Origin: Echria macrotheca
Taxonomy: Eukaryota; Ascomycota; Sordariomycetes; Sordariales; Schizotheciaceae
Direction of reading: 5' to 3'
DNA length: 64,000 nucleotides
Assembly: GCA_030411725.1 (NCBI GenBank)
Contig: MU839838.1
Coordinates: 868,001 to 932,000 of the forward strand
Shown here piece after piece: positions 34,074-46,329 of this stretch (position 1 is its first letter; each line of letters begins with the position of its first letter). The notes below the pieces were generated by a model. The model was not told the DNA's origin. It was given only the letters and a program-made list of their open reading frames with translations, and searched no databases. The translations under genes were made by a program, and so were the position numbers.

Positions 34074-35856
34074 ACTGCGCGAAAAGCCCAGGGAATGTAG
34101 AGGGAAATGGGTAGGTAGGCGAGGGACCGCACACCCCCAACTGTTGTCGCTGTTATGAACCAGAAAGAAACGAAAATGTGGTCGGACTCGGTGTTGACAA
34201 TTTTTGGAGATTCTCCTCGTCCTGTACGACGTGAAGTGCTTTGGATCAGCTGACGAGTATCCCCACAGATAAGAACGCTAATGGAGTCAAGTGCCAATTG
34301 ATAGTGCGCTAACGTATCTTCGGTGCGGCGCACTATCGCTAGCCGAAGCTGTGATGCTAACGCGATTAACAGTGCGAAGTGAATGGAGCGGTGGATTTCC
34401 GGCCAGCTGTGTTGCCAACACGCAAAATGGGCGTCGCTGCCTGAAACGCCACGTCAGCGGCTGGAGAGATGTCTCAACGCGTCCAATTCATCATAGTGCA
34501 TTCCGATGAAGTCCGGGCAACCAATCAGAGACCTTTGATAAGGTTTATTCTGTGGATCATCCCAAATCACCGAGCGATCCACCCTCCCCACAAAAACGCG
34601 CAACGGCTGGCCGAATTAGTTACCGCATTTCCTAACAGAATAGCACTTCCACAATGCAGCACATATGGTTGAAGTCTCGTCACACCGCCCGCAGCACATG
34701 TGTGTGGCTTAATTACGCCGTCGCGTAGAGGGCATTAAAATTGAAGTGAAACGGTGTTGAAGCCGCTGTATTGTCCCCACCTAATCCATCACAAAAGGCT
34801 CTCCTGCATTTCCGTCTCCAGCCTCAAGAATAACAAAAATAAAAGACGATATAACCAAAACTACCGAGTTTCTAGTATGGTGATGATGCGGCTCGGTGGA
34901 TTTGGCTTTAACTAGGCTGGACCGGGGGGCTCTGGCGACATATGATCGCTGGGTTCTCGGGACACGTCGACTATGGCACGTACCGCCAACTTGAACGTTT
35001 GGTCATCCTGACTACTTGAATTGCCCTTGTTGCAAACCAGGCTATGCGAGGAGCTGTCACTTCGTAATTAAGGACCCACTCCCTGCAGCACCCTATAACG
35101 CACAACAACCACCACCCCTCGCCCCCCTCCCCCAAACCTCGCGTTGACACCCTTTGGAGACTCCTTTAACACTCCGGAGCAACGAATTGTGCCGTACTGA
35201 GAGTGGAATTGTTACGCTGTTTCCTGTTTTCCTTGCAAAGGTTTTTTTCATAGTTTTTCCCCCAGGTGTAACGAAGATTGCTAAAGAAGAGAGATAGTGT
35301 CGGACGGAGGGGAAGAAGGGTAACAAGAGAAGAGGAAAGGCGGAGTTGGAAAAGGAGGGCTGCGGCAAATGTCAATCAATGAATCAACCAATCGATCGAT
35401 CCTGTGTGTCAATCAATCGAAACCACCCACAGGAGCCCATTGGCTGCGTTGGGGAGAAAGGGGTGTCTACCCCCGTGTAAGGTGCTCCTTAGTTGGTAGG
35501 GCCGGTGACCCCTTTTTAGTCGGCAAGAGATAACGCGACATCCCTCTACCATGCCAAAATGCGGCAGTTGTGGCCATGGCGGCGCATCGAATTGCCCACG
35601 TGTTGCTGGTAGCAAACCAGGCAACATATAACAGCTCGCTTTGTGCCTTCCCTTCCATATTTTCGGGGATTTGTTCCATACCGCGCAACTTTGTTACCAT
35701 CCTCTCTTCTTCTCATCGCAAAGGTAGGTGTCTGCCACCTCTCCTAGCCAGGAAGGAAAGAAAGAAGAAAAAGAAATCATAACCGGACTTTCCTGACACG
35801 CTCATTAATAGATCCATCAAGCGCTTCGAAACTTGTTTCGCGATCAGGCTCTGAAA
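34074..35856. other. intergenic, no gene seen
   Basis: Upstream of the transpeptidase and of a small plus-strand gene. Frames up to 125 codons have no domains. Short ATCGATCG/CAATCAATGAATC runs lie at 35375-35420. Confidence 0.45.
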
Positions 35857-36048
35857 ATGACTGATTCGGAGAAAAAGCCGGCAACCGCCCAACAGCTTGC
35901 AACTGATGACGTCTACGGCGAGTCCGAAGTAGATACCAGGGACCGCCCCTGGGAGGGAGCTGTAGCGAGCTTGAAGGAACGTGAGCTTGAGGGCGAGGAT
36001 ATCGTCGAGACTAGGAACGTTGACATGGCAGAGACGGTTTCCGCTTGA
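35857..36048 (+). CDS. small acidic hypothetical protein
   Basis: 63 residues from an ATG with an A-rich context (CTGAAAATGA). It is acidic and hydrophilic with no membrane segment: MTDSEKKPATAQQLATDD at the start, then DRPWEGAVASLKERELEGED. The composition suggests a small disordered or helical cytosolic protein. A 24-residue in-frame extension begins at a non-ATG codon and is not favoured. No family is recognised. It lies 417 bp upstream of the AsaB-like gene on the same strand. Confidence 0.45.
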   Translation: MTDSEKKPATAQQLATDDVYGESEVDTRDRPWEGAVASLKERELEGEDIVETRNVDMAETVSA

Positions 36049-36465
36049 ACATCATGTTTTGCTAAGATAGTAACTTCGTAGCTATATGTGTCTGCATATA
36101 CGACGCCATCACCGCTGCTCTGACTGACTGCACTGCATCACATCTACCGGTTTTCGTTGAAGTTCCTATGTGCACAACCCCATGAAATGTTTTCTGGTAC
36201 CATCGACTATTACATGTAGATGCAGGCTGCGTTGGTCGTCTTTGGTTCAGATAGCACCCGGCTTGTCAAGGACGACACTCACGAGGTACAAAATACGCGA
36301 TTTGTAAATTGCGCAGCTCTTTATAAGGCGGCCCCGCATCCTTGCGCTTGCAGGAGGTGGAGGGGAAATTCGGAAAACGCACAACCTTCTCTTTCCAATT
36401 CAGAACGTCAGACACCTCTCTCTCCTACCCAGATCTCTAACACATAGATCTCAACGTGTTCAAGG
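36049..36465. other. intergenic, no gene seen
   Basis: Probable promoter of the AsaB-like gene. TTTATAAGG at about 36322 could serve as a TATA element, 140 bp before the ATG. Confidence 0.35.
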
Positions 36466-37693
36466 ATGCCGCCAAGGGATGAAATTGCTACAATACGATA
36501 TGCCAAACCTCTTCCATTGTTCAAGAAGGAAAAACCGTTCACAATCCTCAGCAACCTAAACGCCGGGGAAAATGACCCTCGACGCACGAACGTGGAGCTT
36601 GAGGATGGGGAAGAGCAAGTCATTCACGACATACGGGGCCGTGAGGCGGAGTTCAGCTTAGATACACACGGGTTTCAAGTCGCGCATCACACGACGAGTG
36701 TGAGGAAGTGGAATAGCGCCCGAGACATCGAAGAGCAGTACTTTGGAGAGGTTGCGGACCTCTTGCGAAGGGAGATGTCGAGCATCACTGAGATCCACAT
36801 CTTTGACTGGAGAGTTGAGTGATTTCCAGCAGCTACCCATCCGTCTTGAGCAATTGCTGAGTCTAGCTGCGCCCTGTTGCTGACATGAATTGCGTTGAAT
36901 CAAAAGTTACGGCGCAGTGCGCCCAATGCAGGTGACAGGGTTAGCAAAATCGATTTAAATAACAACGCTCACTACCTTCTGCCCGTCACAACCGCGCACA
37001 TTGGTATGTACACCCACCAGTGAGCGAGGGTATCCGTCGGTTGGCCGGGGAGGGAGGGGACCACCAATTCTTGGAACTGACAGGAATCACGGACGAAAGA
37101 TCAAACCCCGAGAAGCGTACTTTCTCGTGTACGAAGACATTTGGGCGAACGCGCGGAAGAGCTTCTCCGCGGCCGTGTTCGGCTGGTCAAGTATGTGTCC
37201 CCCCTAACCCCCGCCAGCCAGATACCTTCACTGGCGAGATTGGAGATCGTATTGCTAAAGTTCAATTGAAACGCATCAAGCGTATGGAGACCCATCGGCC
37301 ACTCCGTCGGCGACTGGCCCTTGGCCCTTTGCGATGGCACCACGGTGGAGCCGGGCGACCTGCTCGCCACAGACCACATCACCAAAAGCTATGTCGGAGA
37401 AACCTACAACATGTTATACCGGGAGAAGTACAAGTGGTATTACCTCAGCGACCAGGCTCCCGATGAGGTTTTGCTTTTCAAGATGTTCGATTCAAGTCGG
37501 CAAGTCGAAGCAAGGTGTCCGTCTTTTCCCCCATTCATCCCACCCTAGCCCACGCATGAGTCTGGAATTCTGACATGGCCTTTGTACATACAAAGGGTGC
37601 CCTCACGCTGCTTTCAAACATCGTGCTGCGAGCCCTGACGCACCACCAAGAGAAAGCATCGAGGTTCGCGCGTTGGTTTTTGGGAATGAGTAA
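36466..37693 (+). CDS. AsaB/CmcJ-like (GA4 desaturase family) oxygenase
   Basis: Five exons: 36466-36813, 36907-37003, 37100-37190, 37281-37516, 37596-37693, giving 289 residues in frame. It matches the family of fungal hydroxylase/desaturase AsaB and bacterial CmcJ, treated as Fe(II)-type oxygenases and often found in natural-product clusters. In order: RRTNVELEDGEEQVIHDIRG, FSLDTHGFQVAHHTTSV, HIFDWRLRRSAPNAG, VTTAHIDQTP (the HxD metal motif), LLRGRVRLVNVWRPIGHSV, DWPLALCDGTTVEPGDL, KWYYLSDQAPDEVLLFKMFD, CPHAAFKH (second His) and the hallmark end PRESIEVRALVF. Without introns it looks broken, but four short introns restore it. The last donor (GTCCGT) is the least certain. It is convergent with the glutamine synthetase-like gene, stops 123 bp apart. 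Confidence 0.85.
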
Positions 37694-37816
37694 GGGAGAT
37701 CGGTAGAGGAAGCTTTGTATTGATGCTTTGCATTCGGGGTTATCTAGGACGGGAAACTTCTCCGGGGACCACCTTGCGCTACCACATGTATTCTTGAAAA
37801 CCAAGTCGAAATCAAG

Positions 37817-39327
37817 TTACAGCCTGGCAAGAAGCCATTTTTGTCGCGCTGAAGAACCTAATTTGCCCGAGTTTGTCAGCCTCCGATGATATTCCTTCAT
37901 CACAGCAACATATGCGTCAATCGCTACAGCCCCAAACTTGTCTCGCAAGAGGCTATCTGCCCTCAAGGCGCCATATGCCTGGTCAACCGCACCCGGAAGT
38001 TCCTCAGTGACACCATATAGTCGACGTTTCTCGGGGGTTGCGTACGCGGGCTCGACTGCGGTTTGCGCAAAGGTAAAGGTCAGAAATTGTGTGCATACAC
38101 TTCATGGGTGGTGGCGAGCCCGAAGTATGGTCAGGTTAGGTGGTTGGTAAACTCACACGTAACGTCGGCAATCTTCAGCTCGGCTTTGTGCCTGATTCCA
38201 TCCATACCGGCAAATATGACGGCGGCAACAAAGAGGTAGACGTTTGCCGCGTGATCCAAGACACGGAACTCCCAAAAGCCCAGCCCCTTTCTCCTCACGC
38301 AAACCTCTCGGTTCTGCGTCCCCCATGCTTTGAACCTGCCACAGCATCCACGACCGGTAACGGCTCGATCATAGCTCTCGGGCAAGGGCATTCCCAGGCC
38401 ACAGAGTGCATCCAGGTGCGCAAAGACTCCGGCAAGAAACCAGTCCGCGGCCTCCTTAGAACAGCCATCCCGTGGTGCGTCGGTGTAACCATGCCGCGGC
38501 TGCTGCTGCATAGACATATTTAGGTGCAGCCCGTTTAGCTCAGGAGAGGATGGGGCAAACGATGCTTCAAACGAATGATGACGGCAAACTCTCCGGATGG
38601 TCTCACGAGCGAGGATGAGCGCGTCGACTGCCTCCAGAGGGGGTAGCGGGCCCATGGCCAATTCGAGCTGGCCCGTGGAGCCCTCGGCGTGGAAATGTTG
38701 GACCTTGAGTCCAACGTCCTGAAGTGCCTCGGTTATCTCACACAGGACGGGCTGCGCGCCGCTGTCCTCTAGCGTTCGCATGCCCGAGAGCTGGTGTTGG
38801 TAGTGGTGAGCGTATTGCTGTCCGTCGGCATTGTTCCGGCTGCGAATCGGCGTCGCCACGAACTCGACTTCGAACCCTACGAGGAAGCCGAATCCCATGC
38901 GCTGCGCCTCTTGTTGCGCTTCCTGCAGTAACCGGCGTGTGCAAGCTTCCCTCGGCTGCGGGCGCTCGGGGACCCCCGGGCTGGCCCGCACCGTGTTGGT
39001 GCCAAAATTGCAAAACACGACGGCGTGGCCTTTGAGGCCGGGACAGCGGCGCAGGGAGCTAAAGTCGGGAATGAGACAGCCCTGGTCGGCGACGCAGTCG
39101 CCCTCGCGGTCGTTGAAGGCAACTGAAGAATCGACGAGGAGGTTGTTGAGGCCCGAAAGCCCGTGGTAACGGTCCGAGCTGACTAGTTCCTGCAAGTGGT
39201 GTAGGGTAAGGATGCGGCCTCGGACGGTGGATGCATAATCTAGCCACTGTAAGCGTATAAAGCGCGTATCTGGGTGGTTGCGGGTGAACGACTCGAGGGC
39301 TTCGGCGGCGTTGCTGGAGGTTGCCAT
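37817..39327 (-). CDS. glutamine synthetase-like enzyme (GS I/FluG-C type)
   Basis: Two exons: 39327-38157 and 38055-37817, giving 469 residues in frame. The start is the first ATG (MATSSNAAEALESF); the open frame extends upstream only from non-ATG codons. The GS fold and active-site blocks are present: N-terminal IRLQWLDYASTVRGR beta-grasp, FEVEFVATP (Glu ligand), AEGSTGQLELAMGPL, LNGLHLNMSM, PESYDRAV, TQNREVCVRR (Arg) and WEFRVLDHAANVYL. It is similar to the C-terminal domain of FluG and other gamma-glutamyl ligases of fungi, not to the canonical eukaryotic GS II used for ammonia assimilation. The substrate may therefore be an amine other than ammonia. It is the last intact gene before the RIP island. 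Confidence 0.85.
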
Positions 39328-40059
39328 CTGGCAAGGGGTCTTGAGAAAACGGTCCCCTGCCGCCTGTTCTGGTGTTTCACCAGGGAGTGCGATGGATATG
39401 ATAGTTCTTTTTAAAGATACTAAAGTGAGATTACATGTATGCTTCTGCTGGGGAAACCGAGATGGGAAGGTCACTACGCATCAAATCGGATTGATATCTG
39501 CCGGTCAAGTGAGAGAAGGAGCAGCGGGGTAATGTATGGGAAGAGAACTGATGTGTGGAATTGGTGGTGGAAGATGAGGGGAAGCCAATTCCACACGAAG
39601 GGAAAAGACATATAAAGGCTGTGGTGGAACCCCAGAGTGGATCCTCTGGGTCCCACAATACACCCCCTTACCACAGCCACAACTACATACCTATCTATCT
39701 ACCTAATTGGGTAGTAGTGATCTTCCTTATTGTATTTTGTGTTTTCTATTTAATTAACCTAGGGATCCATCTTACTTATAAGCCTAATATAATATAGAAT
39801 TTAGTATACTTATCTAGCAACAGTAGCTTAGTTAGTCCATTCGCTACTGTTGAGGTGCGCGGGGTCTGGCCGTAGGCCAGGGAGCGGAAGCGACTGGGTG
39901 CAGCATTACGCCAGCCTTACTGTGGTGTGATGGGTAATTTTAACCTGCCTGTCATGTAGCGACAAGCCTGGTACGGACCGGCCTACCCGACCACACCACA
40001 TGCACCACCATGACAGAAAGTTCAGGACAACAGACATCTACATTGCAAAGAGCCAAAGT
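39328..40059. other. promoter side of GS-like gene and transition into AT-rich island
   Basis: GC content drops sharply after about 39700. A short GC-normal pocket at 39850-40040 contains small hairpins (CTGGCCGTAGGCCAG). No gene is seen. Confidence 0.4.
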
Positions 40060-41060
40060 TCTATAGAAATTTCAGTACTTTGTATGCATACCATTCGCCT
40101 CGATAACGGCCTCGCATCTTTGAGGTATCGAGGTAAGTAAATCAGCTAGAAACGACTCGGGCAGCGCATTCTAGGCTTCTTTAACATAGCACCTAAGCTT
40201 ATCGTATAATAAATTCTCTTCCAGGCCGTATTTATCCTCGATATAATCCTTTATCTAATTCCAATACATCTCGATAGGGTTTAAATTAGGTAAAAATGCT
40301 AGCTAAAACAAAACCCCTATCCCTCGGGCTTTTAGTTCAGCCCTTATATCCGTAACAGTATAACCAGAATCATTATTTTGTATTAAAACGAGATTTTCGC
40401 CGTATTGTTGCCTTTAAAGATAAAGCTAGCCGTTGATAACTAGTACAATACGCTCGCAATAGGTTTATTAACTAATTTTACCCTAATCCTTTTCCTAAAA
40501 TAACTTAGAGCCTTTAATCAAGCCGTAAAAATAACCCCAAAACATTTAGCCTCGTTTGCGTTAGTATTTTTCAACGATATAAGTTAGATCTTATTTTTCC
40601 CCCTTACGGCGTATAACGTATTAATATCGGTAATACCTTTTTTCAACATAAGTTTCGTTAGTCTAAAGGATCTTTTTCCAATTGTTAAGTATTTAGGAAG
40701 CGTATTCTTTAGCCTAATTTAAATACTTTTATTGGTTTTTTTTCGGACAGTAAGGGCTTTAAGTAAGTAATACGATAATAAAATCCCTGTCGGTAAAAGG
40801 CGTATTTAATAGCCTAAACGCTGTAAATTACGTTAAAAAAGTAAGAGAGAGTTTAAGAAAGGATATGCGCCTATTTGCCTTGTTAGCGTAAATAAACTCG
40901 ACTAATTCTTTTTTTTGCTTGGGGGAAAGAAAGCGAGGCCAACTAATACTTTACTTTAGGGTTAAAGTGCGAATCGCACAACGTATTTAATCTTTAGTAA
41001 ATTTAAATTATAGTTATTTTTGAATTTTAGGTTGTAATAGCCCTGTGTCGTAGAAAAGCG
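40060..41060 (-). pseudogene. Tc1/mariner-type transposase relic
   Basis: Translating the minus strand gives a stop-riddled but readable IS630-Tc1-mariner transposase. Segments in order: KKELVEFIYANKANRRISF (HTH region), then ILNNWKKIL-TNETYVEKRY (first catalytic Asp/Glu region), IVEKY-RKRG-MFWGYFYG, LIQNNDSGYTVTDIRAEL (the usual DNAxxH block mutated), and AFLPNLNPIEMYW (the conserved LPxLNPIE). Stops fall mostly where W or Q codons would be expected, as RIP predicts. Ends and target duplication could not be fixed. Confidence 0.75.
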
Positions 41061-42065
41061 TACAAATGCGTATGTAGTTAACTTTAGTTAGTTGCTTCTA
41101 ACTGGTGGTACCCCTTAGGTAAGTTATGGTAATAGCAATGCTGGATAGTGGTTGTAGCGGGTAAAAAGGATAATTTTCAGGGCAAAATAGCGAAGGTTGG
41201 CCCTGAAAAACAGCTTTTTAGTGCTGGTAGTGGTGGAAGGTCCCAGAATTGATATGGGTGTGTTGAAAAGTGGGTCGCCCCACTGGTATATAACATAGGG
41301 GTTTTTTTTGCACGCAACCACAGTACAATAGCAGTGCTAAGGGAAGCAGATGGCTCCCTATGATCAATTCAACAAGTAGAGGAAAATAATTATTACTTGC
41401 TTATTAAAACTATCTACAGTAGTGAGAGGGGAGTGCCAATTATAGGGCGTGGTGGCTTTTAAAGCCTTTTATCCTACTAATATAAAAAGGGGAAAGTAAA
41501 CAACAGGGGGTTGCACCCCCTGAAACTTTGGAAGCTTCAGTGGGTCGAGTCCCCTGTAGTTAGGATTTGCGTGCCCTAACCATCTTATGTACAGGCCCAG
41601 CACGTACAGCAACTTCCGGACCAACCACACAATAGTAGCTGCACTTTAACAATAGTTTATATTTATAATAATAAAAACCTATTTACAAAGCTTAAGAATT
41701 TAAGGACTTTTAATACTATCCGTATTAACAAAGGGTCAATTTAGTTATAAGAAGTTAAAATAATTAAAATTAACGTTTTTACTAGCTATAGTAATAACAA
41801 ACCGTTATATAAAACCCTTACCCTTTTTTTAACCCTTTTTATTTTAAATTTCCCCTTAAACGTAATTAGCAGCTATTAACTTTATGCCTTAAGAGACGTT
41901 TTAATTAAATAAAAACTATTTTCTAAGGTTAAAAAGTTACTTATAATATTAGATTTTTGGAAGATAGGTTTTTCTTTACATTTAAAAGTACCACAAGTTT
42001 TCACAACACTTATATAGCTTTTATAAAAGCCTATAACGCTATTTAATACTACTATAGCAGGGATA
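41061..42065. other. AT-rich sequence, partly GC-normal pocket
   Basis: No gene. A small hairpin GGGGGTTGCACCCCC lies at about 41505. A B-box-like GGGTCGAGTCCCC follows at about 41542, without a matching tRNA body. Confidence 0.35.
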
Positions 42066-42271
42066 TTATTACAAATAATCTGCACGGATTACGTAGGTTG
42101 CGCAGTAACCTACGCATATACCGTTGCACAGCCTATATAGCTATTTAGCTACGCTACCGCTGCGCGCAGCTAAACTTCAACAATCAATTAATTATCTATC
42201 TTACAGCTGGCTTATAGCCTTTAACTTCACCACTTACCAATTTAAAGGACCCAACAATAGGTAAAGTAAAT
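42066..42271 (+). repeat. left terminal inverted repeat of the 7.3-kb unit
   Basis: Inverted partner of 49191-49399. It includes GGATTACGTAGGTTGCGCAG near the outer end, and AATTAATTATCTATCTTACA and TTTAAAGGACCCAACAATAG toward the inner end. The left copy is the more AT-mutated of the two. Confidence 0.8.
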
Positions 42272-43319
42272 TAAATAGTTTTTTATTTTTTATAAATAAT
42301 ACCCTTTATAGCGTTTCGAACTAATAATTATTATTACCTACCTTTTATAAGTTGTAATATTCGTTAGGGTGGGAGTTATAAATGGTAATAGCAACTACTT
42401 ACTTTATAGATTAAAATATAATAAGCTATTACAATTAAAATTTTTCTTACGCTTTTATACTATACCTATAATACTAATAAAACCCTTTTAATTAACTAAC
42501 TAACCGGCTAAATAACTTTCCTTTAATCCAACAATCTCTTTAAGCCAGTCGTTTACTCTTAATTCCAATTCCCTTACTTATAACACTTATATAAGCCCTT
42601 TAATCAACAGGCTAAGCGATCCCTTAACACTATAAATAATATAGATCTAGTTAATTTAAATAATACAAGATTTTTTTTAATTAGTTACTAAACCGATTAT
42701 AACAGCCTTACAATCACATAAGTAAATTAATTGGTTAAGCGACCCTACCTTTCCTTAATTAGCAACCCCTAAGCTAGTTACTAGTAGTAACTATTTTAAT
42801 ACTATAAACGCTTTTTACAATCGTTACGTATAAAAATACCCTTTTTTAATTGCGATTATCTTATCCCTAAGTAAATCTTTAAATTAACCGGCTTAATAAC
42901 CCCTTTTTTATAATCCAACTACGGTTAAATACCTTTACGTATAATTAAATCCTTTTACGCGTAATTAACTTTATTTGCGCTAATCCTTACGCATTAGTAA
43001 TACTTTTCCAATACTAGTATAATATATTTTAACCTTCCAATTATATAAATTCCTCGACATTATAATAGTATAAAATCTTTTCAACTAATTACTAAAGCAA
43101 TTACTTCCCAAGGACGATAATATTAACCCTATAATAATTTCCCTTTACGGATTAGAGCAGGTAAACGTTGCTATTAGTTTCTTTTCCTCCATTAAGTTAT
43201 TACTTCTTAACCCTTCCAATTTTATACTTGTTTAATTGTGCAATTATATTGAAGATTTTCTCGTTACAATTGCTTAAATTTAATAAATAGGGAGATATTT
43301 AGTAATATAAATCCCCTTA

Positions 43320-45180
43320 ACGTCAATTACAAGCAAGCGACACAGACAAGCGAGCGACATACTCCGCCACCCCAAATAAACTTCCATACCAGATCGCAAG
43401 TTTCTTAACAATATATTATACCCGCCGTACGAAATAAAGCACAATTGCAACTAGCTATCCAAGCTATGGAACGTAACCCAGCACTCAGCCTCCGGGTAGC
43501 TATAAAGCAATATTTAATACCCTTTAAAACGTTAGACCGGCGACGTAAGGGAACCCTTTCTTAAGCGGGAATTATTGCTAATTCCCGGAATTTAACCTTT
43601 TTTAAAAAGGAGGTTATTATACAAAGGGTTTTTAACCTATACGAGTAAGGGTTTTTGTTAGGATACGATGTGGTGGAAGATATAGTTAACTTACTTTATA
43701 TAACGCGTTATATATTACGCGTTGGAAAATACTAGGCTGTAAACTTTATATAACGATAATTAAAGCTCCAAACGCGTTAAACGCGTTTATATAACTACAA
43801 AAGAGCCTAATACAACGATCCAAAGATAATTAGCAAGTAGTTTAACCTTATTCAAAATATAATTGCGAAGTATAATATTACGGAGTCGGATATTTAGAAC
43901 TTTAATAAGATTAAGTTTATAATAGGCTAAATTATACTAATCCTTATTATTACTTTATCCAAAAAGCGTAAAAGAACTAAAAAGATCTAACCTAGTAATT
44001 AAAAATAAGCTATATTAATTATAACCGTATAATTAAATGGTAAAATAATCCCTCCGTATCTGGTGGTTGCGGGTAAAACCTACCTCGAAAGCTGGTATCG
44101 TAATAGCCCTTTTCTATCCAATTAAACTATTAATCTCTCGGAAATGGGTTAAATAAATAATGAGATTAGCCTTAAATAAATTAAATACTTCAATTAGTAC
44201 TTTTATTATTATATAATAGGTGGAAAATGACTTTTAATTCTTAATGGGTATAAAAGCTACTATTCGGCTAAATTCGAAGATTATTGCAAAGGAAATAATA
44301 TTATTACGCTTTATATACCTGCGTATTTATTGTATTAACTTTAGTTACTTAATATAAGGTATTTTAGTATATTAAAATAATTATACGGTAAGGAAATCGA
44401 AAAGCTAATACGCAATTATATTTACTATATTACTAAACCTAATTTCTTTCCCGCTTTTTATAATGCATTTTAGGTAATATTTACCTTATAAGTTGTAAAA
44501 GGGGGTTTTTAAGAATTAGGGCTTATTTTATTTAACCTGGAAAAAGTAATTTTTAGCTTAAATATTAAGCTTCGTACGCTAATACCTTTTTTTACAGTTA
44601 AGGCTTTATACGATACTTAGGTCTTTTAAATATTATATAACCTAACCAAGGCTTCTCTTTAGTTAACGTATATTAAGAATTATATTATTAGGTACTAAGG
44701 TAACTTACTAACCCCAATTTTTAAGGTACTTAACTAAATTATAAAAGGTATAATAAAAGTTATATACAAAATAGTACTAATAAAAGATCGCGTATAATAG
44801 CTTAAAAAGGTAAATATAACTTTAAGTAAACGCAAAAGGGCAAAAAAAACCCATATCCAAGTAAAAAAAGCAATAACTATATAGGATATAAGCGATATTT
44901 TAGTTAAAAGAAATACGTATACGTTAATAAAAAAGGAAAGGCGGTTAGGGGGTAGTTGAATAAGGGGTAATATAATAAGTTTGCGATATTGTAGCAATTA
45001 CGGCAAAATAGGATACAACTTTTAAACGTACCAAGAGGATGTGGAAATAAATAAAAAATCAGATTTAGAGTAGGTTTAATGGATTATTTCTTTTATTACG
45101 TTAATATCTCATACGATAGTTCAACTGCAGTTGTAGAGTATATTACTCACTTATCTATATCGCTTGCTTATAATTAACGT
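43320..45180 (+). mobile_element. Fot1/pogo-type DNA transposon, RIP-inactivated, with TA duplication
   Basis: 1861 bp, close to the 1.9 kb of Fot1. It is flanked by TA on both sides (43318-43319, 45181-45182). Inverted ends start ACGTCAATTACAAGC on the left and end GCTTGCTTATAATTAACGT on the right, matching over at least 45 bp apart from C/T and G/A changes. A degraded Fot1-like transposase fills the interior on the plus strand. The element is nested inside the 7.3-kb inverted-repeat unit. Confidence 0.88.
43430..45060 (+). pseudogene. Fot1/pogo (DDE_1) transposase relic
   Basis: Plus-strand translation with many stops. The HTH/CENP-B-like part reads QLQLAIQAMERNPALSLRVA and FKTLDRRRKGTLS, followed by GIIANSRNLTFFKKEVIIQ. 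Then come IIAKYNITESDI-NFNKIKF (usually NFDETGF) and IIPPYLVVAGKTYLESWY. The catalytic-core blocks are LLILNGYKSYYSAKFEDYC (usually LxLDGHxSHHS), NNIITLYIPAYLLY and FFPAFYNAF. The expected Asp residues read Asn, and expected Trp/Gln positions read stop, both C-to-T outcomes on one strand or the other. Confidence 0.85.
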
Positions 45181-45798
45181 TATAATCAATAATATATATA
45201 CATAAGTTTTTAAATCTTTTAATCAGGCGATTAATCTTTTTTTTAATAACTAAATTATACTTAAATATTACGAGAAAGTTATTATAATCCTAATTCTTTT
45301 ACGGTATTACTTAACATATAAGTTATAAATTAGTATTTTCCCAATTAAGTATTTACTTTTTTCCAATATAATTTACTAAAACTCCTTACCCTATAAGCGT
45401 TTATTTTAATTACTTTTCGTTATCAAAAAGTTTATTAAATAAAAAGATATCTTATAACTAATAAATCCTCTTATTTTAGTAAATAAGCCCTTAAATCCTC
45501 GTATTTTAGCCTAATTACTATCTTTCCTTTTTAACAGCAAAAGTATACCTTTTTAACGCTGCTTTAGTACTTTTTCAACTTTATCTTATAGCGTAATATT
45601 CCCCGCTTTAGCTAAAGCGCTATTATATAATTATTAAATCCCCTTACTTCTTATTATACCTTAGCGTTATTTTTAATTTAAAATTAATTAAGTTATTAAA
45701 CTTTTTCCTCGTATAAAAGTTTAAATTAACTATTAAGGACTTTATTTACCTTAATTCTTCGCTTTTAAAAACTTAAAAAGTAAGGAAATGTAAGGTGC

Positions 45799-45901
45799 AC
45801 ACACTATAGTCAATTGGGCAGAACGGTGTAAGTATTAAAGTACTTGTACTAGTGGATCTTTTGGTCTATTAGCGCAATGGTTCCCTGCCCTCCGCTTGTT
45901 A
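45799..45901 (+). repeat. direct repeat copy 1 with hairpin
   Basis: About 103 bp, partner of 48330-48433. It shares TCAATTGGGCAGAACGGTG..., GATCTTTTGGTC and GGTTCCCTGCCCTCCGCTTG. The central segment is a degraded hairpin (AAGTATTAAAGTACTT). This copy carries more T/A changes than copy 2. Confidence 0.75.
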
Positions 45902-46329
45902 TAATTGTGCAAGTACTTTAGTGGGTGGGTTTAATTTTTACTTGAAGTAAACTATTAGAAACGCTGCACCACTATTGTGATTACTGCTAGAGCGATTAGA
46001 AAGAAAAAGAATTATAATTATTCTGTTCTTAAGCTCTCTAGCAAAGCCAGAGGGCTATCTTTTATATAGCTACGTATATAATCTAAATCGCTAGATTATA
46101 GCTAATCATTAATTTAATTGCTACAATTATTAGCTACGGCTATAATTTACTACGTAAATTATACCCTCTTTTTTAATATACCCCTTTAAATCTAAACCCT
46201 TTAACATCTAAAAGCCTTAAATTTAACCTTATAATTAAAAATAAGCCATTTATTTTTTAATAAAAAAAATAGCTAATATAATATAATAATAATATATCTT
46301 ACTAATCCAGAGCCCCCTCTTAAATACCC

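Noticed and set aside
36466..37693. AsaB/CmcJ-like gene as a broken pseudogene
   Set aside because: Stops and frame changes first suggested decay, but four GT-AG introns restore a continuous family-like protein including AHIDQTP and VRLVNVWRP.
41500..41660. tRNA-like gene around a B-box-like GGGTCGAGTCCCC
   Set aside because: No acceptor stem, D arm or anticodon arm could be paired around it.
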